Shown piece after piece: positions 31,725-43,457 of a stretch of 64,000 nt of DNA. Within the stretch, counting starts at the first letter, position 1; each line of letters starts with the position of its first letter. Below the pieces are notes generated by a model. It searched no databases and was not told where the DNA came from. It saw only the letters and a list, made by a program, of their open reading frames with translations. This stretch comes from Xiphydria camelus. Its lineage: Eukaryota; Arthropoda; Insecta; Hymenoptera; Xiphydriidae. The stretch covers positions 8,745,647 to 8,809,646 of the forward strand of contig OY783197.1 in NCBI GenBank assembly GCA_963678675.1. The letters are read 5' to 3'. A program made the position numbers and the translations under genes.

Positions 31725-32815
31725 ACTAGCAGCCCGTTCCGGCTCGCACGGGTGAATTGTGGATTGATTTTGGCCGTCATTTGACGGATTTTTAGCAGAT
31801 ATCTATAGATATAACCAAAGATTTAACAAATCTAATATCACCATTGTATAGCCACGGAAAAATCCTAAACCCTACTATCAGAAAGAATTTTTATAGGGCC
31901 CATAGCTTTCATGGTACGAAGCCGAACTGTAGTTGACCTCAATTTTACCTCCGCTGACCATAAAGGTCACATTAAAAAAATCGTCAGGGACATATTTGAA
32001 CGTAAAATTTCCCTCTCTTTTCATTTCCTTTATCAAAAATAAGGGTTCCCATTTAGGGTCATGGTCAAGGTCAAATCCAATATGACCATTGTGCAGCCAT
32101 AGAAAAATCCTAAAATTTTTGTATTAAACATTTTTTTCTAAAATTATATCCCGCTGAGATAATTAGACGTACCGTGACTTTTTGAACACCTTGTATACCT
32201 TCGCGGATATGCGTCCAACTGTTCCCCAAATTTTAATCGCAATCAGATGAACGGTTTAGGAAGGCATAATAATCATCCGTACCGGTACTTTTTGAATACC
32301 CTGTATAAGATTTACTAACTCAGAAACCTTCGCGGATATGCGTCCAACTGTTCCCCAAATTTTCATCGCAATCGGATGAACGGTTTAGGAAGGCATAATA
32401 ATCATCCGTACCGGTACTTTTTGAACACCCTGTATAAGATTTACTAACTCAGAAACCTTCGCGGGCATGCGTCCAACCATTCCCCAAAGTTTCATCGCAA
32501 TCGGATGAACGGTTTAGGAAGGCATTTGATATTACCTTAAAGGTCACGGTCAAGGTCAAATCCAATACGACCACTGGGTAGCCAAGGGAAAATACTTAAA
32601 GTTTTGTATTAAACATTTTTCTCTAAAATGTTTTCCCGCTGAGATAATCGGCCGTACCGGGACTTTTTGAACACCCTGTATAAGATTTACTAACTCAGAA
32701 ACCATCGCGGGCATGCGTCCAACCATTTCCCAAAATTTCATCGCAATCGGATGAACGGTTTAGGAAGGCATAAGAGACAGACAGACAGACAAACATTCAT
32801 TTTTATATATATAGA
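31725..32815 (+). repeat. CTAGCAGCCCG repeat, copy 3
   Basis: Head CTAGCAGCCCGTTCCGG, about four GAACACC-type units near 32178, 32286, 32415 and 32662, and the complete tail (ACAG)4, AAACATTCATTTTTATAT. Preceded by AAGTA, possibly an A-rich target. It interrupts gypsy sequence just before the 3' LTR. Confidence 0.8.
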
Positions 32816-32864
32816 AGATAGAAGATAGTTCGCGAGGTCGCGAATCCCGTCAGAATGGCCGAAC

Positions 32865-33007
32865 TGTGAACATAATACCCTAGGCGTGGGGTAACTCGGG
32901 GGTTCTCGGGACTCTGACGTCACAGAGGCGACCACCGGAGAACCTCGTGTGGGGCCTACCCCCACCCTTTGTCAGGGTAGCAGACTGACATGACCTGGGA
33001 TAGCTAA
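32865..33007 (+). repeat. Gypsy 3' LTR, left part
   Basis: TGTGAACATAATACCC to ATAGCTAA, matching 17411-17553 of the 5' LTR. Broken by the TAGTC element; the remainder is 35792-35912. Confidence 0.85.
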
Positions 33008-33061
33008 TAGTCCAAGAGCCAGCGCCTAAAAAAGTCTCTGAATTTACTAAGCCTAGTTTTT

Positions 33062-34984
33062 GATGTGTAAACATCTATGCTATGGCTCTGCGGTAGGACC
33101 TTCCTGGGAAATTGAGCGTCAGACGTAAGCCATGTAGATGTGACTGCGTCAGTGTGTGTGTGGCGCTACTGCGCATACTATTCGCGCAAGCTGGATTATC
33201 TTAACGGGAAAACATTTTAAAGAAAAATGTTTAATACAAAACTTTAAGGATTTTCCCTTGGCTACCTAGTGGTCGTATTGGATTTGACCTTGACCGTGAC
33301 CTTTAAGGTAATATCAAATGCCTTCCTAAACCGTTCATCCGATTGCGATGAAACTTTGGGGAATGGTTGGACGCATGCCCGCGAAGGTATCTGAGTTAGT
33401 AAATCTTATACCGAGTGATCGAAAAGTACCGGTACGGATGATTATTATGCCTTCCTAAACCGTTCATCCGATTGCGATGAAAATTTGGGGAACAGTTGGA
33501 CGCATATCCGCGAAGGTTTCAGATAGTAAATCTTATACAGGGTGTTCAAAAAGTACCGGTACGGATGATTATTATGCCTTCCTAAACCGTTCATCCGATT
33601 GCGATGAAACTTTGGGGAATGGTTGGACGCATGCCCGCGAAGGTTTCTGAGTTAGTAAATCTTATAAAAGGTGTTCAAAAAGTACCGGTACTGATGATTA
33701 TTATGCCTTCCTAAACCGTTCATCCGATTGCGATGAAAATTTGGGGAACAGTTGGACGCATATCCGCGAAGGTTTCTGAGTTAGTAAATCTTATACAGGG
33801 TGTTCAAAAAGTCGAACTATACTTGACCTAAATTTGACCTCCGCTGACAATAAAGATAACATGAAAAAAATGGTCAAGGACACATTTGAACGTGAAAAAA
33901 AATTAATTTGACCTTGGTATAACCTTGAAGGTCATGGTCAAGGTCAAATCCAATATGACCATTGCGTAGCCCGGGAAAAATACTAAAAGTTTTGTATTAA
34001 AAATGTATTTAAACAATGGTGGACGGACAAAATCAATCCACAATCTACCCGTGCGAAGCCGGGACGGGCTGCTAGTAAGTTATAAATCTAATATAATAAT
34101 AATAAATATTTTATTATAGAAAAAATTTAACTTCTTTATGTCGAACTACGACGTCATATTCCCCAATTAAACTCGGACCGCAGATAATTAGGTTCGTTCC
34201 AACTAACATGAGAACTGGTTCTGAACTCGGCGGAGTGTGCGCAGTCTGACTTAGCCGTTCCAACAAACACAGAACTGGTTCTGGAACGATTCCAAAGAGC
34301 GTTCCAACTAAACTGCGAACTGTAACAGAACGGTTCTAGAACGGTAATTCCAGTCCCTAGTTCTGAGTTGGGACGATTTTCTAGCCCACGCGTAGTAAGG
34401 CGCGAGACGCGCTCTATTTGAATCTGTGAGTCCAAGAACAGTACAAATGCATAAAGATAGTTTCGAGAAAAAATGAAAAAACATAATAACTCCACAATGA
34501 GTTAATGGCCATGATATAAAAGTTGTGATAACTTTTTAGGTAAATGATAATTGAAAATAAAAAATCCGAAAAAATCACGCCCCTCCAAGTTATAGAAGGA
34601 AAAAATGTATGCACTCTCTTGTACTCTTTTTGGACTCATCTTTCTTTTTCTGCTTTTTTGAATGTTTATGCATGATAAGCCCTTGAAATCTGTAATGTTT
34701 TTTACGTTTCAACAATTAGTTGAACTCACACATCCGCTTAGGATAACCCGTGATTTTCCGCAAAATGTATACAAAAAGTGGACAAGCCTCCCTGTGCTGT
34801 ATGCGATCCTGTGTTCCAACACATCCCATGAATTCAGTTCTAGAACGCATCTGACTGGCGCATGCGCATTAAATAATTCTTAACTAGTTCCAGGACGGTT
34901 CTAGAACTGTCCTAAAATGCTTGTTGGAACGAACCTATTGTAAGATGTTTACACATCCTCCGTGAGTACAACGGCACTCACACC
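33062..34984 (+). repeat. GATGTGTAAACATC composite repeat, copy B
   Basis: Reverse-complement copy of 20300-21474. It begins GATGTGTAAACATCTATGC in a T-run of the TAGTC arm and ends GTACAACGGCACTCACACC before the T-run resumes. It contains a CTAGCAGCCCG repeat in minus orientation (about 33205-34075) and the AGGTTCG element. Confidence 0.7.
34190..34936. mobile_element. 747-bp TIR element, ATT target duplication
   Basis: AGGTTCGTTCCAAC at the left, inverse GTTGGAACGAACCT at the right, ATT on both sides (34187-34189, 34937-34939). The empty site GATAATTGTAAG is seen in the composite copy A. The interior repeats GTTCCAAC and TAGAACNGTT motifs in both orientations; no real ORF. Confidence 0.85.
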
Positions 34985-35791
34985 TTTTTTTTTTATAATT
35001 TATTACACTAACTGTGTAGACTAACATACTGCGATCAGTCAATCGAAACTTAGAACAGGTGTCTCAGGGACGCTATCAAAGTTGTCGTTCCTGCCGGGGT
35101 AATATGAATTTACTAAGGTTGAAAATCGGTTTACAACTTGTATATTGCATATAAATAAAAGTTATGACAGTCAGTCAGCTGAATGTCGGGACAGAGCTGG
35201 TCAGTCAGCAAAAAAATAAATGAAAATTTCGCACGCTCGGCATTGCAGGCGATTTCAAATCAGAGTATAGGAAAGAGCGCAGGTATACTCGTAGGTAAAT
35301 ATCACGGCCCCAAACCTTCCTTGGAAAGTAATTTCCGGACAATTCGTAACCAGCCATCTCCCGCAGTACCCGCATATTGTCCGAAAATTACCTTCCAAGG
35401 AAGGTTTGGGACCGTGATATTTACCTACGAGTATACCTGCGCTCTTTCCTATACTCTGATTTGAAATCGCCTGCAACGCCGAGCACGCGAAATTTTCATT
35501 TCTTTTTGTGCTGACTGACCAGCTCTGTCCCGACATTCAGCTGACTGACTGTCATAACTTTTATTTATATGCAATATACAAGTTGTATACCGATTTTCAA
35601 CCTTAGTAAATTCATATTATTACCCCGGAAGGAACGACAACTTTGATAGCGTTCCTGAGACGCCTGTTCTAAGTTTCGCTTGACTGTGACCGCAGTATGT
35701 TAGTCTACACAATCAGTGTAATAAACTATTTAAAAAAAACTAGGCTTAGTAAATTCAGAGACTTTTTTAGGCGCTGGCTCTCCATCTATAA

Positions 35792-35912
35792 GGGGAGACT
35801 TGCGGGCATTCCTTCCGGAGACGTTGTCGTAGCAAAACCTTTCCTCTTACGTCGTTTACATCTATTAATAAACCCTACTTAGAGGGTATACCTTGGCGTT
35901 CACCTGCGTTCT
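35792..35912 (+). repeat. Gypsy 3' LTR, right part
   Basis: GGGGAGACTTGCGGGC to CACCTGCGTTCT, matching 17554-17671. Two small changes (AATACC to AAAACC; CCTTACG to CCTCTTACG). Confidence 0.85.
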
Positions 35913-36700
35913 CATAACTTATCGTTTTTGAACAATGATTTAAACAAAAAATGAAGTCATATGTCAATCTTACCCTATATTCTGTTTAAGATTGACACCT
36001 GTTAAAATGTTCGTCTATACTGCATGCAATCGGCTAAAAATCTCAATTTTTGTTTATTACATTCCAAAATTGACATCAGTAGGTGGTTTTGTATAGATTA
36101 AATTATAATAGTCATTTTATTTATAAATTTTTGCAACTTTAAAAAGAACTAAAGTTTCTAAAAGTTTTCTTCGTCGAAAATAGGACACGCACGCCCACGT
36201 GAAAACTTAACGACACTAAATCAGGTGATCATTATGAAAGCGCTGATATTCACGCGTGGCGTCAGGTGGCGGTCTATATGCGGTATTTATTAATGTAGAC
36301 AAGAACAGTATTATTACGAGTTATTAGCAGAAAGTAATAAGATTCAGAAAATGTGTCAATGTTAACCCAGTGTCAATGTTGGTCCGCGATACCCTACTTA
36401 TAATTTTATTTTTCAATGAGTATATTATTAAGATTTTAAAGTGGCATGTTGAACACTTGTCAAAACGTATTAATAAAATTCCCAGTCATATAGCTTAAGT
36501 CTTCGTTTCAAAGCAAAGCTAACATCTTATATTACAGTAGTCCACCGCGAAAGATGCCAGCTTTACGTCTAGGGGGTCCCGAGATCGAATCCCGACCCAC
36601 AATTTCTAAACTGATAACTCGCGGCTTCAATTTCTGACGGATCGATTTCTCTCTTTTTTTAAATGTATTTCAACGATACATTACTATCAAATATTACATA
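35913..36700. other. Intron sequence, no gene
   Basis: Flank of the gypsy with AT-rich intron DNA and recurring TTGACAC/GTGTCAA words. A B-box-like GATCGAATCCCG at about 36589 is not matched by an A box. Confidence 0.4.
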
Positions 36701-36724
36701 GTGCTCTAATAGTTATTTTCGATA

Positions 36725-37490
36725 CGAGTGCGTGAAGCGCATGTTTTTAACGAGTGTGAATTTTAACGAGGCAATCACACGAGTTAAAAACGGCGAAAAA
36801 TGCAGGAATATCGAATTTGAGTTTTTGTCACCAAAGTGTCAAAACCGAGGTTGGAGCGTGGGCGCGGACGGGGTCCGGGGTGGCGGTACGGAGGGGGGTT
36901 GGGGGCGGAACCCCCCCCCCCCCCAAAGAAAGATCATAAAACATTTTTTAAAGAAAAGAAAGAAAAAAATTAACACATTGAAAGAGTTAGAGTAAAATTA
37001 TAAACTTTTATCAATATCAAAAAAAATTAAATATGCATTTTTGGACAACAAAAAAAAATCAACAAATTCATAGTTGGACACTGATAAGCAATAACGTGTC
37101 AACCAACACTGGTTCCATTGTTGAATAAAATCGGGATCCATTGTCACGAGTTTTTATTTATTTCACACTATAAAACTACAATTCACCGTTTTGTGGTTAT
37201 GTGTACCGGCTTTCTGTCTCACCGTTTTGAGGTTATGTGTACCGGCTTTCTGTCAACTGTGTAGTCTCTCGGTGCATGCGCAATGTTGAACATTCGGTTG
37301 GATTCACTGACTGCTAACTTCACAACTATTTCTCCAGTGCAGAAAAAAGTGTTCACGCACTGCGCAGGTACTTTCACGCACTGGGCAGGTTGTTCACACA
37401 CTGAGTAGCTTCAGTGCGTGAAATACGATTTCACAAGCGTCGAGGACGATCGAAAAACCGAAGTTTTTGACACTGGGTGATAAAAAACAG
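36725..37490. repeat. Repeat with GTGCGTGAA and TTTTTGTCACC termini
   Basis: Inverted words TTTTTGTCACCAAAGTGTCAAA (about 36825) and TTTGACACTGGGTGATAAAAA (about 37470) bracket a GC-rich part with a poly-C tract (36908-36922) and repeats of CACGCACTG-GCAGGT. Similar GCGCAGTGCGTGAAAT and AACGAGTGTGAA motifs recur at 49890-50170, so the two are members of one family. Confidence 0.5.
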
Positions 37491-37589
37491 TTTTTCCTCA
37501 CTCATGCCCATTTCAAGGCCTTTTCCAGCCTATTTTTAGACCGTATTTTTCCCGTGTGACACCGACCGGGAGTTCGCAGGCTGTTAATT

Positions 37590-37855
37590 AAAAGATTGCT
37601 TAGTCCGAAGTGGGTCTTTTTTCCAAACTGATAAACGCAACGTGAACTGTGAGCCGTGTATACTTCTGTTTGTTTTGTTTTGAGAAATAGGCATTCGTGA
37701 GAAAAAAATAGTATATGTCATTCGGCTGAAATCCTCGCATTTTTAAGGCTGTGTTTAGGTCGTAGCACGAGGTATGGTGAGAGGACCTAATAAAACACAG
37801 TCTGAAAAAATCTCGGATTTCCGCCTAATGACATAAGATACCACAACCACCACTC
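37590..37855 (+). repeat. Dispersed MITE-like repeat, direct copy at 53830-54066
   Basis: TAGTCCGAAGTGGGTC, CTGATAAACGCAACGTG and TATGTCATTCGGCTGAAAT, returning as ATTTCCGCCTAATGACATA: an internal inverted repeat of about 20 bp. Same orientation 16 kb away. Confidence 0.7.
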
Positions 37856-40329
37856 TTCTGTAGTATAAAATATGAAGAACATCGAAATGACGTCGATCCT
37901 AGAACCATAATATCGTCGAATCGAACAAAATTATATCAAAGTTTCTACATTTTTGGTTTCGACATTGTACCGACATCTTTTCGACGATTCATTTCTAACT
38001 GGGTTGCTATAATGTTCGATGTCAACCGATTACTGTTAATTGTGGCTTAATAGCAGTCAACGCGGGATTCACTTCGTTTCCCTATTTGCGGCAACTCATT
38101 GACAGGTTATTTTGAAAACTCTTTGGCAATATGACAAGCGTTTTACCGCCTGGGTAAATTAATTATTGGAGAGTGACCGGGTGTTGGAGTTCCCGTTATT
38201 TTCAGAGCGAATTTCAGAGAAAGTATATTACGCGAGACGCGCGGTCTGCAAAGGCGAGGAAGCTATTTAAAATATGTCTAGAGAAATTTAGAGTTACGCG
38301 AAGAAATTACAAAATTCTAAACTTCTGAGGGGAGAAAGAAATCGAGGACTTTCATGAAAAGATTTTCCATCGTCACCCTGTTGGAAACATTTTCTTAACA
38401 AAGTTACTGAAAAACTGACTTTTCTTTATTTCCTCTAGTAATTTAAACATTTTCAAATACATTTTCAAGGAAGTATCAAAGTGTCAGAAAAAGTCACCGA
38501 AATATCCAAGAGAGAATATCAATTTTATTTAATGGGTACGCAAGAACTTTTCTAAAAAAAGTCTAATAAACTGCCAAATATCTAGAAAAATCTGTAAAAT
38601 TCTGAAAACGTCTGCATGCATTTTTACAGAAATTAAAAATGTTCAAAAAATTACCCAATTTAAAAATAGGTCAGATTTTTCAGAATTTTTCGGAATTTTG
38701 TCAGATATTTTTCTGAGTATATCAACATTTTTTAGAAAAGTTTTTATGCATGAAAGAAAAATATATATTTTTGGACATTTTCCTGACTCAAACACACTGA
38801 TACTTCCCTGAAAATGTCTGAAAATATTCCTATTACTACAGAAAGGCAGAAGAAAGTCATAATATCTCTGTTTTTCAGAAATTTGTTAGAAAAATTGTTC
38901 CATCAGCATAAATGCAAAGGTAAAATTTCATTTTAAAGAATAGATTTTATAGAATCAAATTGTATTACAAACATTTCGATGATCCTAAATGTTCGGCCAA
39001 GAAAACTCATTTTTTTCACTTTCTAAAGCGTCTGGAAGAAAGAACATGTTGATTACATGTAATACACTCTAATTTAATTGTTGTGAATCAATTTGGATCA
39101 TAATCACAATTTGGATATCCGAGACGGAATCGAGGAAGAGATTAAAATTTGTAAAACATTTGTAATGCTTCAAATACATCCATGAATTTAAAAAACTGTA
39201 CCTTACGCACAGCTTTTTCAACTCCGCCATCAGTAGGTACCTACCGAATGATACTGAGTTAAGAAAAAGGTTGAGTTGAGCTTCAACTATTCCCTTTAAT
39301 GTACAAAAAGTGGTATGAAGAATAAGTCATGAGAAAAAATAATATTTGCAGGCGCAAATGTTTTCTCAGCCTTTTATAAACGTCTAAATAGACATACCAA
39401 CAGAGATGGACCGATTTTTGAACGATTCTATGTTCATACTGTACAATAAATGTCTCGTACACTCGTTATCTCGAAACCGGTTATCAATTGAAAATAAGCC
39501 AACGTGTGCACTCTACCCTAAGTTTCTATTGAAAATGGATGAAAGCGAATCGAAATCGTACTCGAACTTATTAGATTTGAATATGCAATATTCGGATATA
39601 CTTTTGATCCGATTTTTATTTTTTAAAATTTTTTATTGATTGAATGATTGATTGAATAGTTTTAGGATTAAAACTCATAGTAAACGGATAAATTCCTCCT
39701 TATCCACTTTTGATAGATATTTTGGGCAAGGAAGCCAATTTCTTCATTCTCAAACACTGAACGCAAAAGTACTAATAAAAATGGTCGATTCGCTTTATCG
39801 CTTCGATGATACGAAGCAGATCACGATATCGAAGAATTACAAGACAAAATGATAACTCGAGTATCAAATAATAAATGAGGCAGTCAGTATTCAGCTCCCA
39901 TATCGCCATCGTTCTAACACAATGCGATATCGTGACATTCTATATTTATTTCTCGTTCCCGTAAGTTGTCAAAGTTCACTCATATCTTTTCTTCTCGAAA
40001 CCCATAGCCAATCGTACATTTCTACAGTCATCTTCGCGTTCAGCACCTTAGAGTAGTTCTATCACCAGACAAATGTTGCAAAAAAATTCAATTTTTTATA
40101 TAATGTTTATCAAACTAGTATTAATTTATTAACAAAATTTAAAAGCAGGTTACCAACGTTTTTCACGAGAAAAATTACATTGAAAATAAGCTCTTGAGCA
40201 TTGGTGCATATGTAGACATAAGAAAGAAGTGGCTTTATTTTCATATTTCCATGATTTATACTGCAGATTTATGACAAAAACTGTTTAATATAATGTATCT
40301 CTGAAATGCTTAAAAAATTGAATATTAAA
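37856..40329. other. Intron 3 sequence, no gene
   Basis: AT-rich; 38280-38900 is built on diverged TTTTCAGAAATTTTT words. Short frames at 39406-39852 have no domain. Confidence 0.4.
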
Positions 40330-42095
40330 ACACAAAACGTGTGGCCGCCACACGCGGAAGAAGTGAAACTTCGATATCAGTTTCTCTGAATTTGATTCCG
40401 GTGGTATTAGTTTCAATTGGCTCTATACAAGTCTTTTACAATGCTTCTTCGTAGAGCCAATTGAAACTAATACCACCGGAATCAAATTCAGAGAAACTGA
40501 TATCGAAGTTTCACTTCTTCCGCGTGTGGCGGCCACACGTTTTGTGTTTTTTGTTGAATTCAATATGAATTTTTTTATGGGCACAAAATGTAGTGTAAGG
40601 AATATCATATTCACTGGATGTATTTTCACCGATATTGGATCCTCCAGGAACTTGAAAATCTGTTACATTCTCCAGGGTTTGGGACTGGTGTTGATCTGCA
40701 TTAGCAGATATAGCAATATTTGATTGTGTTAATTTAATTCTCTCTCTCCATTTTTGACTTCATTCTGCATCAGTTTTAGATAGTGTCTTCGTCATTGTTT
40801 TCTTTACACGGTGCCTGTCACGAAACTCTTTTGCCCGTTGTTTTCCTGTTTTTGCCATAATAATTGTAATATAGGTAACACACACGCGAAAGAATGTTCA
40901 GTGTTCATTGACGTTAACGAAATTGAAATTTTATTTTACACGTTGCCTGTCACTGTACTCTTTTGACCGTTGTTTTTTTTTTGCAACAATAATTATAAAT
41001 TAATACACACACACACACACACACGGAAGAATGTACAGTAATGCGTGGTGGTTACTCGAGAAAGGTCACGACTCCGATCGCAGACTACACGAGCTCCGTA
41101 TAGCCGGCCATTCGACGCGGTAAAATCCGGAAAACTGAAAATGTACAAACGAAATACAAACAACTCACAAGTAACTCTGCGCCCTCTCGTCTGGCTTCTC
41201 ATGCCATCTTACGGATACGTCCAAAAAAGGGTCCTAAACGCTAGATTTATGGTGAGACTAAACAGTCCTCTTAGTGGAGGTGCGACACTGCGCCGCCTTA
41301 TAATACGAACAATAGCTTTCATCGCCCGAAGAAACCCTCTCGAGCAACACAAACCAGACGCCCTCTGCACAGTCTAAACAGCGATTGATATTTGCGTCAT
41401 TTTTCTTCAGTTTCAAGTTAATAACTATAACATGTGCGATCAAGAGTAGATCTCCTCGAGGTCATAAATCCCGAAGGCACTACTGCGTGACACGAATAGT
41501 GACCGAAAACGTAGAGTGGTGGATTTAAACCGTATCGGTTAGTTGCAATGATTTAATACTGCACTCACACACACAATATCACTGGTGATTATATTGGATT
41601 CAAAGAGATACAGTAATTCCGTGATGTAGCCGTGGTTTACAATTAGATACACTGAGAGGTAGTTTTGAGGGAAATGTGTGGGACTGCGAACGCATTCGTT
41701 AACCCCCATTCACCAAAACATATCTACCGCCTACCTCGCTATTGCGACCGATGTACAGATGATATCTAGATTAGTGCGTTACTTAGGTTGCGATAATAGT
41801 GAGCCTCGTCGCGTGAATGATAGTCGCACGGCGGCCTGGCGCTCCAGCTTCGCAAAATCGACATATGGCTTGCCTGGCAAAGGCGATAGTCTACGTACGG
41901 TAGAGAGCGGTGGAATGGGGCAGGGTCGATAGCGGTGGAATGGGGCAGAGTTGAGAGCGGTGTATTGGGGCAGGGTCGAGAGCGCTGTATGAGTGAGTCA
42001 CGGTCGGAAGCGCTGGAGTGTGTGGGTTTCGTTACGGACCTCGTGTCGGGCGCGCGATTTTAGTACCCTCAGCATAAAAGTTTCACTTCAAAATA
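40330..42095 (-). mobile_element. 1.7-kb repeated block, copy 2 (direct copy of 8849-10520)
   Basis: Same layout: 220-bp palindrome (about 40330-40548), minus-strand basic ORF start (near 40857), then the noncoding part to TTTCACTTC. It differs by about 95 extra bases at 41113-41220 (CGACGCGGTAAAATCC region) in place of GGGCTAGATACG, and in the length of the CA tract (41007-41024). It ends about 530 bp from exon 3. Confidence 0.6.
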
Positions 42096-42697
42096 AAAGA
42101 GCTTTACCAGCCAATTGGATGAGAAATCGTACCTAATTGAAAGCTGTAAATCTTGCGAGAATCTCACTAATAAAGTATGACTGCCATGCATCCCTTGAAC
42201 TAAAGAATGGAAGAATAATGCTAAAAATGTTTTATTTTTTAGGTAAATCAGTATATTTTCAGTTATGATTGTGATGAATAAAAAAGAATATTTCTTTTAA
42301 TCCGGCCTTCCTCGTACACCTGTGAAATATGGTCCTACATGATAGAATACTACCTTAAAATTGTGTGGTAAAGCTTTGATACCATCGCTTCAGAAACATA
42401 AACCAATTTAAAACTGATATGCTGAGGTAAAAGCTAGGGAAAGAAAGTACTTAAGCAAAGTATATTCGAATATTTTGTAGACATTTCTAATCAGTAATCA
42501 GAGAATTTCTTTATGAGCTTCTCTATAATGTATACGATCATTTGCACTCCAACGAACGTTACTAATTGACCCGATTTAATATTTAAAAAAACCCTTAAAC
42601 TGTACTCGAGCAGTTTCAGGCGTGAGCATTTAACATATCGACCTCCTTATCGTCAAGACTGAAGGATTCCACGACAAAAACGCGCCGACAAACTCAC
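42096..42697. other. Intron 3, donor-side end
   Basis: AT-rich intron. The donor is GTGAGT on the minus strand at 42697. Confidence 0.7.
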
Positions 42698-42989
42698 CAA
42701 TATTGACGACCCCATGATTGGTGAGCTCCCAGCAGGACTGCAGCCTCAGGATGCTCAGCGTGCCGCGCTGTCTTGGGCTGAAGTACCCGAGCGCCGCGTC
42801 CGTGACATGATAAGCTTGCAGCGAAAATTCATAGAGATTCGGTAACAACTGAGCCACGGCGCCGACGGCTTCGTCGGCCACGTTTATGCAGTCCGACAAG
42901 GACAGCGAGACGATCCTAGATGTGAGACAGGCCCAAAGACCGGCCTCAGTGATCTCGTTGCAACCGGCCAACTCCAACTCGAACAAAGC
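42698..42989 (-). CDS. FBXL16: FBXL16-type F-box/LRR gene, exon 3
   Basis: 292 nt between a TTTTTCAG acceptor (ends at 42990) and an ATTG/GTGAGT donor (GT at 42697-42696). Begins in phase 0 with [10 protein letters not shown] and ends after one base of a codon (phase 1). It encodes AMN1-like LRRs: [48 protein letters not shown] and [17 protein letters not shown]. The [10 protein letters not shown] and YHVTD blocks are strongly diagnostic of FBXL16. Intron 2 before it is only 72 bp, whereas intron 3 after it is 26.9 kb and filled with mobile elements. Confidence 0.95.
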
Positions 42990-43061
42990 CTGAAAAACAA
43001 TCGAGGTATCGACAATTTCTCCCTTAAACGGGCGGAGTCCCGCCGTTTCTCGTCAACGCAC

Positions 43062-43355
43062 TTGCAGGTGATCTAAGAGAACCTCCAGTCCTCGATCAGT
43101 GATCGCGCAGCAGCGCAGCGAGAGTGAGTGGACGTGCCGTTGCGCCAGCGCAAAGTTGTGGGTCAACTCGAGGGCGTCCTCGTCAGCAGCACCCAGAAGA
43201 ACGAGGGAGTGAAATCCTCGTCGGACGAGGGACGCGTACAGCCGCGCCCTTGAACTGGAAGCCATCGCCCGCGCCTCGCGGCATCTCACGACCGGTACCA
43301 GTCCCGCCCAGAGTCTGGGCCGCGTATAGAGGACGTCCTTCCATCTCGAACAGAC
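43062..43355 (-). CDS. FBXL16: FBXL16-type F-box/LRR gene, exon 2
   Basis: 294 nt, phase 0 at both ends, between a TACAG acceptor (AG at 43357-43356) and a CAA/GTGCGT donor (GT at 43061-43060). VCSRWKDVLYTRPRLWAGL is the second half of the F-box; then VRRGFHSLVLLG and the first LRR elements, CCAITDRGLEVLLDHLQ. F-boxes bind SKP1 in SCF ubiquitin ligases; mammalian FBXL16 is reported to bind PP2A B55 and to be a poor SCF former, so ligase activity should not be assumed. Local GC content is much higher than in the flanking introns. Confidence 0.95.
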
Positions 43356-43457
43356 CTGTAAACGCGATTGCGAGAGACGGGGATATTCTGTGATACGATT
43401 ATACGTGTGCGAAACGTTATAAACTACATTGTCCGAGATTATTTGGTCCCAAGACAC

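Larger units (their letters stand above)
33008..35788. mobile_element. TAGTC-family foldback element, second copy, TAA target duplication
   Basis: TAGTCCAAGAGCCAGCGCC and inverse TAGATGGAGAGCCAGCGCC, TAA duplicated (33005-33007, 35789-35791); the uninterrupted LTR shows a single TAA. The arms are 33008-33061 plus about 34985-35355 against 35375-35788, with centre near 35365. The left arm is split by the GATGTGTAAACATC composite. Mirror-image frames (GQSWSVS... in both arms) are symmetry artefacts. Confidence 0.9.
17411..35912 (+). mobile_element. Gypsy-type LTR retrotransposon, expanded by nested insertions
   Basis: Two LTRs of the same family in the same orientation (17411-17671 and 32865-35912, the second interrupted) bracket pol fragments that follow gypsy order: protease-RT linker, RT, RNase H, and the end of integrase with a GPY/F-like motif. 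Seven insertions account for about 15 of the 18.5 kb; the element itself is about 3.5 kb. Gag, protease, the RT YxDD region and most of integrase are deleted. The LTRs differ by perhaps 7-8%, so it is older than the copia inside it. A clear target duplication was not found. Confidence 0.75.

Noticed and set aside
35183..35536. Pair of 93-codon ORFs with nearly the same protein on both strands
   Set aside because: They are mirror images caused by the palindromic arms of the TAGTC element; no domain or codon evidence.
17411..35912. Target-site duplication for the gypsy element
   Set aside because: Flanks (CTACTT at the left, CATAACTT at the right) do not give a convincing 4-6-bp match with the LTR ends as drawn, so none is claimed.
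36545..36605. tRNA-like B box (GATCGAATCCCG)
   Set aside because: No A box at the right distance and no cloverleaf can be drawn.
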